Source: Phycisphaeraceae bacterium
GTDB taxonomy: Bacteria > Planctomycetota > Phycisphaerae > Phycisphaerales > UBA1924
Reading direction: 5' to 3'
Assembly: GCA_009827215.1 (NCBI GenBank)
Contig: WUAJ01000020.1
Location: 1 to 20,606, forward strand
DNA length: 20,606 nucleotides
Position 1 is the first letter of the stretch; every line of letters starts with the position of its first letter. Positions 7,114 through 14,036 of the stretch are shown here, piece by piece. The position numbers and the translations under genes are program-made. The notes under the pieces are model-generated. The model searched no databases. It saw only the letters and a list, made by a program, of their open reading frames with translations, and had not been told where the DNA came from.

Positions 7114-7917
7114 TCAGCGTCTGCGTCGTGTGCTGATCAATGCACCGCCAACGAGCCCCATCATCGAAGCGGGACTTGGCACATAACCGATGTTATCGAT
7201 GGTCGCCATATTCCCGATGGTTCCGATGTTGTTGCCGTACTCACCATCGTTGACAGTGATGTGATCGTATTGACCAAACGCGCTGTTCCAGTTGTTGTAA
7301 GTCCGAGTTGCATCCACCAGGACCTCTCCAGTCTCCTGATTGATGATCGAGACCTCAAACTGACCAGTCAGCGTGTCTGCTTCGAGGACAACTCGATACC
7401 AAGTATCGAACTCCCATGTATGTAAACCGAGACCAAAGTCACGATTCGCACCACCTCGCCCGTCTGCGTTCTGCACGAACAAACGGAATCGATTCGAGTT
7501 CCGCGTCGCGTACACAAACGCCTGAGGCATCCAGTTGAAATCATCCTGCACGGTCTGCTGAAACAACCCAGCCGCAGAAATCCAGTTCGGACTGCTCCCG
7601 TTCCCGGCTTGATCCAAACGCAGATCGGTCTCAAAGCGTTGAATCCGATCATGCCCAACATGGGCAATCAGACCACCTGAGGTTCCGAGTCCATCCTGGA
7701 TCTGCATCGCGTTGGTCGCGTTGCCGTTCGCGTCAGTCGTCCCGATGACCTGCACCGTTGGTGACGCATTCGTCGGATTGGTAATAAAGTCCGCGGCGTC
7801 CTGCCAAATACCCGCGGGAGAATCCCCGATGCTGTATCCCTCAAAGTCCTCAGTCACACCCGCAATCGCGAGAGACGAGCACACTGAGAGAACTGCTACA
7901 CTCCATCCTGCTTTCAT
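7114..7917 (-). CDS. Secreted PEP-CTERM-like protein, paralog 1
   Basis: The 267-residue protein starts with a signal peptide (MKAGWSVAVLSVCSSLAIAG) and ends in YVPSPASMMGLVGGAL-ISTRRRR: a VPxPA motif, a hydrophobic helix and a basic end. That is the layout of PEP-CTERM signals recognised by exosortases in Gram-negative bacteria. The body is rich in Trp, Asn and Gly and begins VTEDFEGYSIGDSPAG, like secreted jelly-roll (LamG/concanavalin-like) proteins; that fold is an inference. It lies 17 bp after a paralog of the same length, roughly half identical by eye, which shares TSGG, FRLFVQNADG, EFDTWYR, SIINQETGE and VNDGEYG. A consensus Shine-Dalgarno AGGAGG sits 7 nt before the ATG, the best in the window. 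No exosortase gene is present here. The ligand or role is unknown. Confidence 0.88.
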   Translation of the reverse strand: MKAGWSVAVLSVCSSLAIAGVTEDFEGYSIGDSPAGIWQDAADFITNPTNASPTVQVIGTTDANGNATNAMQIQDGLGTSGGLIAHVGHDRIQRFETDLRLDQAGNGSSPNWISAAGLFQQTVQDDFNWMPQAFVYATRNSNRFRLFVQNADGRGGANRDFGLGLHTWEFDTWYRVVLEADTLTGQFEVSIINQETGEVLVDATRTYNNWNSAFGQYDHITVNDGEYGNNIGTIGNMATIDNIGYVPSPASMMGLVGGALISTRRRR

Positions 7918-7934
7918 AAAATTCCTCCTCTAAA

Positions 7935-8738
7935 TCAGCGTCGGCGCTGCACGCACAGCGCTCCAAGTCCAAGAAGACCAACCCCTGCGGGAGCTGGTAC
8001 ATAAGTGACATTGTCGATTGTGGTGATGTTCCCGAGCGTACCGGGACGCGAGCCGTACTCGCCATCGTTGACCGAGATCATGTTGTACTGACCAAAGTCG
8101 CTGTTCCAGTTTGTGACTGAATGCGTGTGATCGACAACCTGCTCCCCAGTTTCCAGATTGATGATGGAAGTCTCAAACTCTCCGGTCGCCGTGTCCACCT
8201 CGATCGCGATGCGATACCAGGTATCGAGCTCATAGAGCGCCCCATCGAGCGCGACATCACTGGTCAACCCCCCATTGCCGTCCGCATTGTGGATGTACAA
8301 ACGGAACGCGCGAGAAGTGTTGATGGAATACACCAACGCCTGAGGCATCCGTATCGGATCGGTCTGATCCGTCACCTGAAAGAATCCCGCGGCATATGTC
8401 CAGTTGGGATAGTTCCCGTTCCCGCGCTGATCAATACGGATGTCCGCTTCAAAGCGCTGGACACGCGAGTGCTCAACAAGCGCACCGATCCCTCCAGATG
8501 TCCCGATCCCGTCCCCATCAATCTGCACGGCTTGCGTCTGATTCCCATGCGCATCAGTCGTCTGAATCACCGTCGCGCTTGGACTCGGGATCGTTGGATT
8601 GGCAACCCAATCCGAGAAATCCTGCCAATCCCCTCCCGGCAGTTGCCCAACTTCGTAGCTCTCAAAGTCGTCCGTCACGCCGCCCCATGCTGATGTCCCC
8701 GCCAGCATGAGCGCAGCGATCGCGCACATATTTTTCAT
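7935..8738 (-). CDS. Secreted PEP-CTERM-like protein, paralog 2
   Basis: This 267-residue protein is the first gene of the tandem pair. The signal peptide is MKNMCAIAALMLAGTSAWGG. The sorting tail is YVPAPAGVGLLGLGALCVQRRR. Compared with its downstream paralog, conservation is highest in GTSGG, RVQRFEADIRIDQRGNG, MPQALVY, LYIHNADG, SIINLETGEQVVD, FGQYNMISVNDGEYG and TIDNVTYVPAP. The N-terminal third and the helix of the tail differ more. GGAGAAG lies about 4-10 nt before the ATG and serves as ribosome binding site. The 211 bp upstream is probably the promoter region of the pair. The likely location is the outer membrane or extracellular matrix after exosortase processing, inferred from the tail alone. 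Confidence 0.88.
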   Translation of the reverse strand: MKNMCAIAALMLAGTSAWGGVTDDFESYEVGQLPGGDWQDFSDWVANPTIPSPSATVIQTTDAHGNQTQAVQIDGDGIGTSGGIGALVEHSRVQRFEADIRIDQRGNGNYPNWTYAAGFFQVTDQTDPIRMPQALVYSINTSRAFRLYIHNADGNGGLTSDVALDGALYELDTWYRIAIEVDTATGEFETSIINLETGEQVVDHTHSVTNWNSDFGQYNMISVNDGEYGSRPGTLGNITTIDNVTYVPAPAGVGLLGLGALCVQRRR

Positions 8739-8949
8739 GTTCTTCTCCAGTTGAGTGCGGCTTTGTCCCTAAATCAGCCTTCTGTGCGCAAGACTGCTGA
8801 TGTCACACATCTCGCCGTCGGCGACCACACAATCACACCGATCGACGCGAGCTATCCGATCGAACGAGACACATGTTCCAGAGAAAATATGATTTCAAAT
8901 CACAACTGGTCTTCCTGCCCAATTGCTAGGCAAAAAAACCCAGAAAACG
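8739..8949 (-). promoter_or_regulatory. Upstream region of the PEP-CTERM pair with several small symmetric elements
   Basis: No gene is visible here. The region holds an interrupted palindrome, tgattt-c-aaatca (8890-8902), in the only AT-rich part. It also has two direct copies of ccgatcga 18 bp apart (8838-8845, 8856-8863) and a small hairpin tcgcc-gtc-ggcga (8812-8824). I found no convincing -35/-10 pair. On the minus strand just past the MoxR stop, CGCTcaatAGCG followed by T-rich sequence may act as a weak terminator. Confidence 0.35.
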
Positions 8950-10002
8950 CTATTGAGCGTCGCGAGGGAGTGTTTCCACGATGTTCCGTACCACGGCGTC
9001 TGCGTCCACCTGCTCCGCAGACGCTTCGAAGTTGAGCATGATCCGATGCCGAAGCGCTGGGAGCGCCGCTCGCTGGATGTCCTCGATCGAGACCGTCGCG
9101 CGTCCGTCGAGCAGTGCTCGGCACTTGCCCGCGAGCATCAGCGCCTGAGCCGCACGAGGAGACGCGCCGAGCTGCACAAAGCGCGACACCATCGGAGTCG
9201 CAAAGCGTCCATCGGAAAGCTCACCACTCGGATGCGTCGCAAGCACACAGCGGATCGCGTAATCCTGCACATGCGCCGACACCGGCACACGCCGAACGAG
9301 CTGCTGATGAGCGAGCAACTGCTCGCCATCAAGGACCTTCTCGATCTTCGCTTCCTCCGATCCAGTCGTCAGCTCTACGATCCGTCCCATCTCCTCGCGC
9401 GATGCGTACCCCACGCGGAGCTTAAAGAAGAACCGATCGAGCTGCGCCTCAGGGAGCGGATAGGTCCCCTCCTGCTCGACAGGGTTCTGCGTCGCGAGCA
9501 CGAAGAACGGCTTCGGAAGCTCGTGCGTCGCGCCAGTCACGCCGCCGATTGTGACAGAATGCTCCTGCATCGCTTCGAGCAGCGCCGACTGCGTTTTGGG
9601 AGTCGCGCGATTGATCTCGTCCGCAAGCACGATGTTCGCGAAGATCGGTCCAGGCTGGAACCTGAATCCTCTACGCACATGCCCCGACTCATCCTCGATC
9701 TCGTCGACGATCGTCGTCCCAGTAATATCCGCCGGCATCAAGTCCGGAGTGAACTGCACGCGACCAAAGCTCAGATCCACGGCTTGCGAAATCGTCCGCA
9801 CCAACAGCGTCTTCCCGATCCCAGGCACACCCTCGAGCAGCGCGTGACCACCCGCGAACAAACAAGTCAGTAGATCCTCGACCGTCTCGCGCTGCCCCAC
9901 CACCGCTCGTCCGACCTGCTCCTGGACTCCCAAGAAATCGCGACGGAACGCGTCCGCGGCTTGCTTGGTCTGCTCGATGTTGTCAACTGATGCATCACTC
10001 AT
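8950..10002 (-). CDS. MoxR-family AAA+ ATPase
   Basis: The 350-residue protein is a complete MoxR AAA+ ATPase. Walker A is GVPGIGKT (58-65), Walker B is VLADE (125-129), sensor 1 is ATQNP (170-174), and the family block EGTYPLPEAQLDRF (178-191) follows. These chaperone-like ATPases usually work on VWA-domain proteins and are normally encoded beside DUF58 and VWA genes. Here no DUF58 or VWA gene is adjacent, although a BatA-like VWA gene lies at the left edge of the window. It is cytosolic. The start ATG 10002 is supported by a moderate GGATCAGG just upstream. The stop is TAG, followed by a small CGCT/AGCG hairpin and T-rich sequence. It lies 75 bp downstream of tRNA-Cys, but the tRNA terminator separates the two. 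Confidence 0.95.
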   Translation of the reverse strand: MSDASVDNIEQTKQAADAFRRDFLGVQEQVGRAVVGQRETVEDLLTCLFAGGHALLEGVPGIGKTLLVRTISQAVDLSFGRVQFTPDLMPADITGTTIVDEIEDESGHVRRGFRFQPGPIFANIVLADEINRATPKTQSALLEAMQEHSVTIGGVTGATHELPKPFFVLATQNPVEQEGTYPLPEAQLDRFFFKLRVGYASREEMGRIVELTTGSEEAKIEKVLDGEQLLAHQQLVRRVPVSAHVQDYAIRCVLATHPSGELSDGRFATPMVSRFVQLGASPRAAQALMLAGKCRALLDGRATVSIEDIQRAALPALRHRIMLNFEASAEQVDADAVVRNIVETLPRDAQ

Positions 10003-10038
10003 GACCTGATCCTAGTGGTTCTGACCTCGATGCACACG

Positions 10039-10067
10039 AAAAAACCGACCTCGATCCGTGAGGTCGG
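10039..10067 (-). terminator. Intrinsic terminator after tRNA-Cys
   Basis: On the minus strand CCGACCTC and GAGGTCGG form a perfect 8-bp stem with a 7-nt loop, immediately followed by TTTTTT. It begins 11 bases after the tRNA 3' end and ends the tRNA transcript before moxR. Confidence 0.9.
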
Positions 10068-10077
10068 CTCTCCGTAA

Positions 10078-10162
10078 AGGCCGCGGTGGGATTCGAACCC
10101 ACGATTGGCTTTCGCACAGCGGATTTGCAATCCGCTCCCTTAGTCCACTCGGGCACACGGCC
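10078..10162 (-). tRNA. tRNA-Cys(GCA) with long variable arm
   Basis: The 85-nt cloverleaf folds cleanly. The acceptor stem is GGCCGTG/CGCGGCC with one T-G pair. The D arm is CCCGAGTGGACTAAGGG and the anticodon arm is GCGGA-TTGCAAA-TCCGC with anticodon GCA. The T arm is GTGGG-TTCGAAT-CCCAC. The base after the acceptor is U73, the main identity base of tRNA-Cys, so the Cys assignment does not rest on the anticodon alone. The variable region is 16 nt and can form a short stem capped by GAAA, which resembles class II tRNAs (Ser, Leu, Tyr) rather than the 4-5 nt of typical tRNA-Cys. CCA is not encoded. It has its own promoter (10225-10197) and terminator. Confidence 0.95.
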
Positions 10163-10175
10163 AATATGTGCTCCT

Positions 10176-10190
10176 CGGCACCAAGTGCCG
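10176..10190 (-). other. Hairpin in the predicted tRNA-Cys leader
   Basis: CGGCAC and GTGCCG are perfectly complementary with a 3-nt loop. The element lies between the predicted -10 box and the mature tRNA 5' end, at the predicted transcription start. It might shape 5' processing or be an operator. Confidence 0.35.
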
Positions 10191-10196
10191 GGGGTG

Positions 10197-10225
10197 ACGC
10201 TAGAACGCCCCCCTCCAAAGGTCAA
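10197..10225 (-). promoter_or_regulatory. Predicted promoter of tRNA-Cys
   Basis: On the minus strand TTGACC (10225-10220) and TAGCGT (10202-10197) are 17 bp apart. The -35 box matches 5 of 6 consensus bases. Transcription would start near 10190, some 28 nt before the tRNA. Confidence 0.6.
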
Positions 10226-10292
10226 CAACTCGACCCCGAAAGCACGATAGGATACAGGTATCAGCACGCAATTCTCACCCATCAGGACCACA

Positions 10293-11348
10293 ATGCGATT
10301 CATACCCTCCGCAATGCTTCTTGTATTCCTCGCCGGCGCAACCGCTGGAGCACAGACTCTGGATACCGATACCCCAGAGTCTGAGGAAAAGAACCAACAC
10401 CAACGCATCGAGATCCTCAAGGATTCGATGCCGCGTGTGGGGACTGATGAGACCCCAATCGAACCGACCGAACCTCGGACCTCCGAACCTCACGAGACGG
10501 GACTGACCAAAGGCCAGGACTGGATGCAGGTCGTCAACAACTCGATCGGATCGATCGACAAACCTTCCACCCTCGCAGAGGGGTCCTTCATACTCTCGCG
10601 TAAAGGCCGACTCGTTCCGGCGCCAAATGATCGCTTGATCTTCGTCCCTGATCCTGAGCAGCGACTCTCTGGGGAAGGCCCTGTCCTCCTGCTCCCATGC
10701 GCCGCGCTCGAGCGACTCGAAAACATCTGGGCAAACCAGCCAGTCACTGTCTCAGGAGAAATTCTTACTTACCACGGCCGAAACCATCTGCTGATCTCTG
10801 ACTTTACCCTCGGACTCTCCGACATCATCGAAGCGCCGACTGAAACCGCCGAAGAACCGCAAGTGCAGCCCGTGGTTCCGCCGGCAGAACTCGACGAAGA
10901 CCCCGATGTGCTCGATCTACTTCGAGAACTTGATGACGAGAGCGGAGTGCCTTCAGGCGCCTCGCTGAACAACCCAATCGATGATCGATTCGCAAGCACA
11001 CAACGACCACGCTCCCAATCGACGCAACTCCAAGTAGCGGCTCCCGAACTCGCACCTGGAATCCGCGAAGGCGATCTGATGATCCGCAGGCCAGCTCGAA
11101 TCGATCGCGCCCCTGATGGATCGTGGAGAGTCATCTTCGACAACGATGACGAGGACGCTCCGCTCGGGATAGAGCTGACACTACAGCCTTGTTCGTTACT
11201 GATGACGATGGAGAACCAAGCGCTCGCGTTCGGAGACTCTGCTAGATTCGTCGTCTCAGGACGCGTGTATGTCCACAACAATCGCGGATACCTGCTGCCG
11301 ACCTTCTATCAGCGTTTGCGTCAATCCGACATCAAGCCTTGGCAGTAA
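10293..11348 (+). CDS. Exported protein with two copies of an unassigned module
   Basis: I recognise no family. The 351-residue protein has a signal peptide (MRFIPSAMLLVFLAGATAGA, cleavage near residue 20) and no other membrane segment, so it is probably periplasmic. Residues 21-95 and 172-258 are polar and acidic linkers. Between and after them are two related modules, about 96-171 and 259-339. Each reads EGxxxI..R, then AP[ND], IF, an LxPC motif with Cys135 or Cys300, a helical EN, and VSG followed by a hydrophobic strand ending in LL (VSGEILTYHGRNHLL versus VSGRVYVHNNRGYLL). A beta-rich, OB-like fold would fit but is not shown. The gene is convergent with nuoH, only six bases between stops, and is transcribed away from tRNA-Cys. 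A small palindrome gatac-ag-gtatc (10251-10262) lies in its leader. Confidence 0.75.
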   Translation: MRFIPSAMLLVFLAGATAGAQTLDTDTPESEEKNQHQRIEILKDSMPRVGTDETPIEPTEPRTSEPHETGLTKGQDWMQVVNNSIGSIDKPSTLAEGSFILSRKGRLVPAPNDRLIFVPDPEQRLSGEGPVLLLPCAALERLENIWANQPVTVSGEILTYHGRNHLLISDFTLGLSDIIEAPTETAEEPQVQPVVPPAELDEDPDVLDLLRELDDESGVPSGASLNNPIDDRFASTQRPRSQSTQLQVAAPELAPGIREGDLMIRRPARIDRAPDGSWRVIFDNDDEDAPLGIELTLQPCSLLMTMENQALAFGDSARFVVSGRVYVHNNRGYLLPTFYQRLRQSDIKPWQ

Positions 11349-11354
11349 ATCAGA

Positions 11355-12680
11355 TCACGCCGGAGCGTCTTGGCGCGCCATTGGATGGGAAGGTCCAGTG
11401 ATGACCTGTTCTCCCTCGACCGGTGAGTATCGCGATCCATAGAGCGGGACCTTGTGGTTCACCACAGCACGACCGAACATCTTCGCAAGCACGGCACGAC
11501 CAAGCATGATCACCACAAGCATCAACGCGTTGGCGCCGAGCATCGGAACCAGACTGGTCCATCCCATATAGACCATGATCGAGGTCACCACGATCATGAG
11601 CATCCCAGCAGGGATCATCGCGCCCCATCCAAGCATCATGACCTGATCGTAACGCACACGAGGGATTGTCCAACGCAGCGCAATCGTGAAGCACACGAGC
11701 AGCATGGTTTTGCCAACAAACACACCAAGTTTCAGAAGAACCGCGAGCGTTCCGGTTGCGTCAGTCGCAAGAGCCCCAACGAGCGGGAGATCGTATCCGC
11801 CGAGGAACAACAGCACGAAGAACGCGCTGCCCGTGACCATGTGCAGATACTCGGCGAGTGGGAAGAGGAGGAATCGCATTGAGGAATACTCAGTGTGATA
11901 TCCGCCGACCAGTTCCTGTTCGGCTTCCGCGTTATCAAACGGCGCGCGTCCCGCTTCAGCGAGCACACAGATGTAGTACAGGATCGCCGGGAGCGGGAGC
12001 GAGAGGATCAACCAGCCGTGCTCGCGTTGGTGCATGATGATGTCGTTGGGCATGAACGATCCCGCGATCAGCAAGCAGCAGAGCAGAGCCAATCCCATCG
12101 GGATTTCGTACGAGATCATCTGAGCCGTAGCACGAAGACCGCCGAGCATGGAGTACTTGTTGTTCGATGCCCAGCCACCGATGGTGATGCCGTACGCACC
12201 GACCGATGCGATCGCGAGCAGATAGATGATCCCGATCGAGACCTCCGCGCCAGCAACAGAGACCACCTCACCACCGATCGTCCCGATGAGCGGAAGCGTG
12301 ATCTCAGGCATCAACCAGTATCCACCCAATGGGAGGATCAGGAACGCCATGAGCGCGGGAATCACAGAGAGCATCGGCGCGAGTGTGAACAGGATCTTGT
12401 CCACATTGGGAGGGGTGTAGTCTTCTTTGGTCACCGCTTTGATGCCGTCAGCGAGCACCTGACCCAGACCAAGCATCCCCTTGAGGAACGACAGGAACGG
12501 GAGACCAAAGTCAAACCCCGCACGATTGGGACCGATGCGGTCCTGAATATACGAGGACAGTTTCCGCTCGATCCAGATGGAGAGCGCGGCACATCCAAGG
12601 ATGATGTGAACGCCGATCGCCATCGCAAGCGCCGAAACAATGAACTGACTGGTGATAAGGTCGCTGAAGAACTCGCTCAT
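11355..12680 (-). CDS. nuoH: NADH-quinone oxidoreductase subunit H (complex I, ND1)
   Basis: The 441-residue membrane protein is the ND1/NuoH subunit, which lines the quinone pocket and the first proton path of respiratory complex I. Diagnostic blocks are ERKLSSYIQDRIGPNRAG (38-55), LADGIKAVTKED (76-87), FDNAEAEQELVGGYHTEYS and RVRYDQVMMLGWG. Eight or so hydrophobic helices are visible. It is longer than E. coli NuoH (about 325 residues), partly because the loops after helix 3 and the C-terminus are extended. The frame opens upstream at 12740, but ATG 12680 gives the family-like start MSEFFSDLITSQF and lies 7 bp after the NRDE stop. No other nuo gene is nearby, so it is separated from the rest of the complex I genes. 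Confidence 0.95.
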   Translation of the reverse strand: MSEFFSDLITSQFIVSALAMAIGVHIILGCAALSIWIERKLSSYIQDRIGPNRAGFDFGLPFLSFLKGMLGLGQVLADGIKAVTKEDYTPPNVDKILFTLAPMLSVIPALMAFLILPLGGYWLMPEITLPLIGTIGGEVVSVAGAEVSIGIIYLLAIASVGAYGITIGGWASNNKYSMLGGLRATAQMISYEIPMGLALLCCLLIAGSFMPNDIIMHQREHGWLILSLPLPAILYYICVLAEAGRAPFDNAEAEQELVGGYHTEYSSMRFLLFPLAEYLHMVTGSAFFVLLFLGGYDLPLVGALATDATGTLAVLLKLGVFVGKTMLLVCFTIALRWTIPRVRYDQVMMLGWGAMIPAGMLMIVVTSIMVYMGWTSLVPMLGANALMLVVIMLGRAVLAKMFGRAVVNHKVPLYGSRYSPVEGEQVITGPSHPMARQDAPA

Positions 12681-12687
12681 GATGCCA

Positions 12688-13437
12688 CTACTGTAGCATC
12701 CCCGCCCCGATCGGGTCGTGCTTGGGGTCATTCTCCGCAAGCTCTTCGTAGGTCATTTCAGGGATAGACGAGCCTTCACCGACTCCCCCCACTTCAATGG
12801 TGGTGATGCTGACTGTACGAGCGTCCTTCCGGGACATCAGCACAGAATATTCAGGCCGATCGTCCCATCGATGCCAGGTAAACGCATCCTGAGATTCTGG
12901 GGTCGGATCTGAAGCAACCATCTCTTCAAACAACGGCACTCGGATCTGCACCAGCTCATCGCCCAATCCTGATGAAGCGACGACCACAGGCACAAATGAT
13001 TGATCCGGAGTCCGCACGACCGAAAGCTCGCTCGCATCCCACTCGACAATCAGCACATCGATTCCCGAATCTGTTGGCTTGATCGCAAACGCTGTAAATG
13101 TCGCGTACGCAGACAGATCCATTCCCCGAAGCAGCTCAAGCATCAAATCGAGATCCGAGTGCTCAATCATCATGAGCGGGATTTCACCCCTCGACTGTGT
13201 CGAATTCGGATTGCTCCGCTCCGAGTCGTTGAAGTTCAGCACCCCCGCCGTGACGCCGTGCTCATCGCACACGACCCAGGTCCCCCCCGCGTCGCTGTCT
13301 GTTGGATACCAGACCCGCTTGCCGTTGATCATCCGCTGAGCCGGCGGATACGCACTACCACGAGTCCGCTGCTCATCGCGGCTATGGACAACCCTGTACC
13401 CGTTCCCGGGCAGCTGTATCACGCTAAGAGTGCACAT
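12688..13437 (-). CDS. NRDE family protein (TANGO2-like)
   Basis: The 249-residue protein belongs to the NRDE family, known in eukaryotes as TANGO2. Family signatures are the N-terminal MCTLSV, with Cys2 positioned like an Ntn-hydrolase nucleophile, HSRDEQRTR (18-26, the NRDE motif with Ser for Asn), and GGTWVVCDEHGVTAGVLNFN (51-70). The biochemical role is unsettled; links to heme or lipid handling are reported for eukaryotic members. The frame opens at 13515 inside the DinB gene, but MCTLSV at ATG 13437 is the family start. That ATG lies one base after the TGA of the DinB-like gene, so the two are translationally coupled. It ends in TAG, seven bases before the nuoH ATG. Confidence 0.85.
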   Translation of the reverse strand: MCTLSVIQLPGNGYRVVHSRDEQRTRGSAYPPAQRMINGKRVWYPTDSDAGGTWVVCDEHGVTAGVLNFNDSERSNPNSTQSRGEIPLMMIEHSDLDLMLELLRGMDLSAYATFTAFAIKPTDSGIDVLIVEWDASELSVVRTPDQSFVPVVVASSGLGDELVQIRVPLFEEMVASDPTPESQDAFTWHRWDDRPEYSVLMSRKDARTVSITTIEVGGVGEGSSIPEMTYEELAENDPKHDPIGAGMLQ

Positions 13438-13438
13438 A

Positions 13439-13960
13439 TCAGTTGGACGCCAATCCGGATTCGTAGTTGAGCGTCGATGGTGCCGTCCCGAAAGCGGCAT
13501 CCAGCTCAATGTCAAACTCCGCCGCGATCGCCTTCAGGATCGCGTTGTGGTGAATCGCGTGGTGGAGCGCGAAAAAGATCTCTCTGCCTCGAGTGGATTG
13601 CAGTTCCGCACAACACCCATCGCCGGCACACATGACCTGAGCGGTGACCGACTCATTGAGTCCATCGGCATCGAATCCACCCAACGCGCTGCGGAGTTGA
13701 GATATCTCAGTCAATGCGGCTTGCCGATCAGTCTCCACACTCACGCCGCGAGTTCGATGGTCGTAATCAATCATCTCGCATGAAGGCGTGTTGATCGAGC
13801 ATCGGAAATGATCGAGCGTGTGACGGATGTGCTTCCCAATCGTCCCGGCTGGGAAGATCGTTGAAGCTTTGGTGTACTTCTCGTCATCCATCAGTCCGAT
13901 GTAGTCGCTGAGTTGTTCAAGAATCGCGTCCGCGGCATGGACGACATTGAGTACTGACAT
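13439..13960 (-). CDS. DinB-like four-helix metal-binding protein
   Basis: The 173-residue protein has the helical layout and histidine placement of the DinB/YfiT superfamily. An N-terminal helix is followed by GTIGKHIRHTLDHFR (39-53) and by EIFFALHHAIHHNAIL (127-142). These can supply the usual His triad for a divalent metal, from H44/H47/H51 and H133-H138. Members include thiol-dependent transferases; the substrate cannot be predicted. A cluster of cysteines (MCAGDGCCAEL, 110-120) is unusual for the family and might bind a metal or be redox-active. It is tightly coupled to the NRDE gene (TGATATG). The upstream gap to the GH3 stop is 76 bp and shows no clear promoter. Confidence 0.8.
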   Translation of the reverse strand: MSVLNVVHAADAILEQLSDYIGLMDDEKYTKASTIFPAGTIGKHIRHTLDHFRCSINTPSCEMIDYDHRTRGVSVETDRQAALTEISQLRSALGGFDADGLNESVTAQVMCAGDGCCAELQSTRGREIFFALHHAIHHNAILKAIAAEFDIELDAAFGTAPSTLNYESGLASN

Positions 13961-14036
13961 TCTTTTCTCCCGCTTATGTCTAAGTTCCCCGCTCTAGACA
14001 CTATAGAGGACGCAGCGATCGCTTTCTATGGACTTG

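Noticed and set aside
7112..7138. gatcagc/gctgatc inverted repeat between convergent genes as a bidirectional terminator
   Set aside because: The 7-bp stem has a 13-nt loop and no T run on either side.
2334..12690. Reassignment of TAG to Gln in this organism
   Set aside because: moxR, the ferredoxin gene and the NRDE gene all end in TAG at the natural end of their families, so TAG works as a stop.
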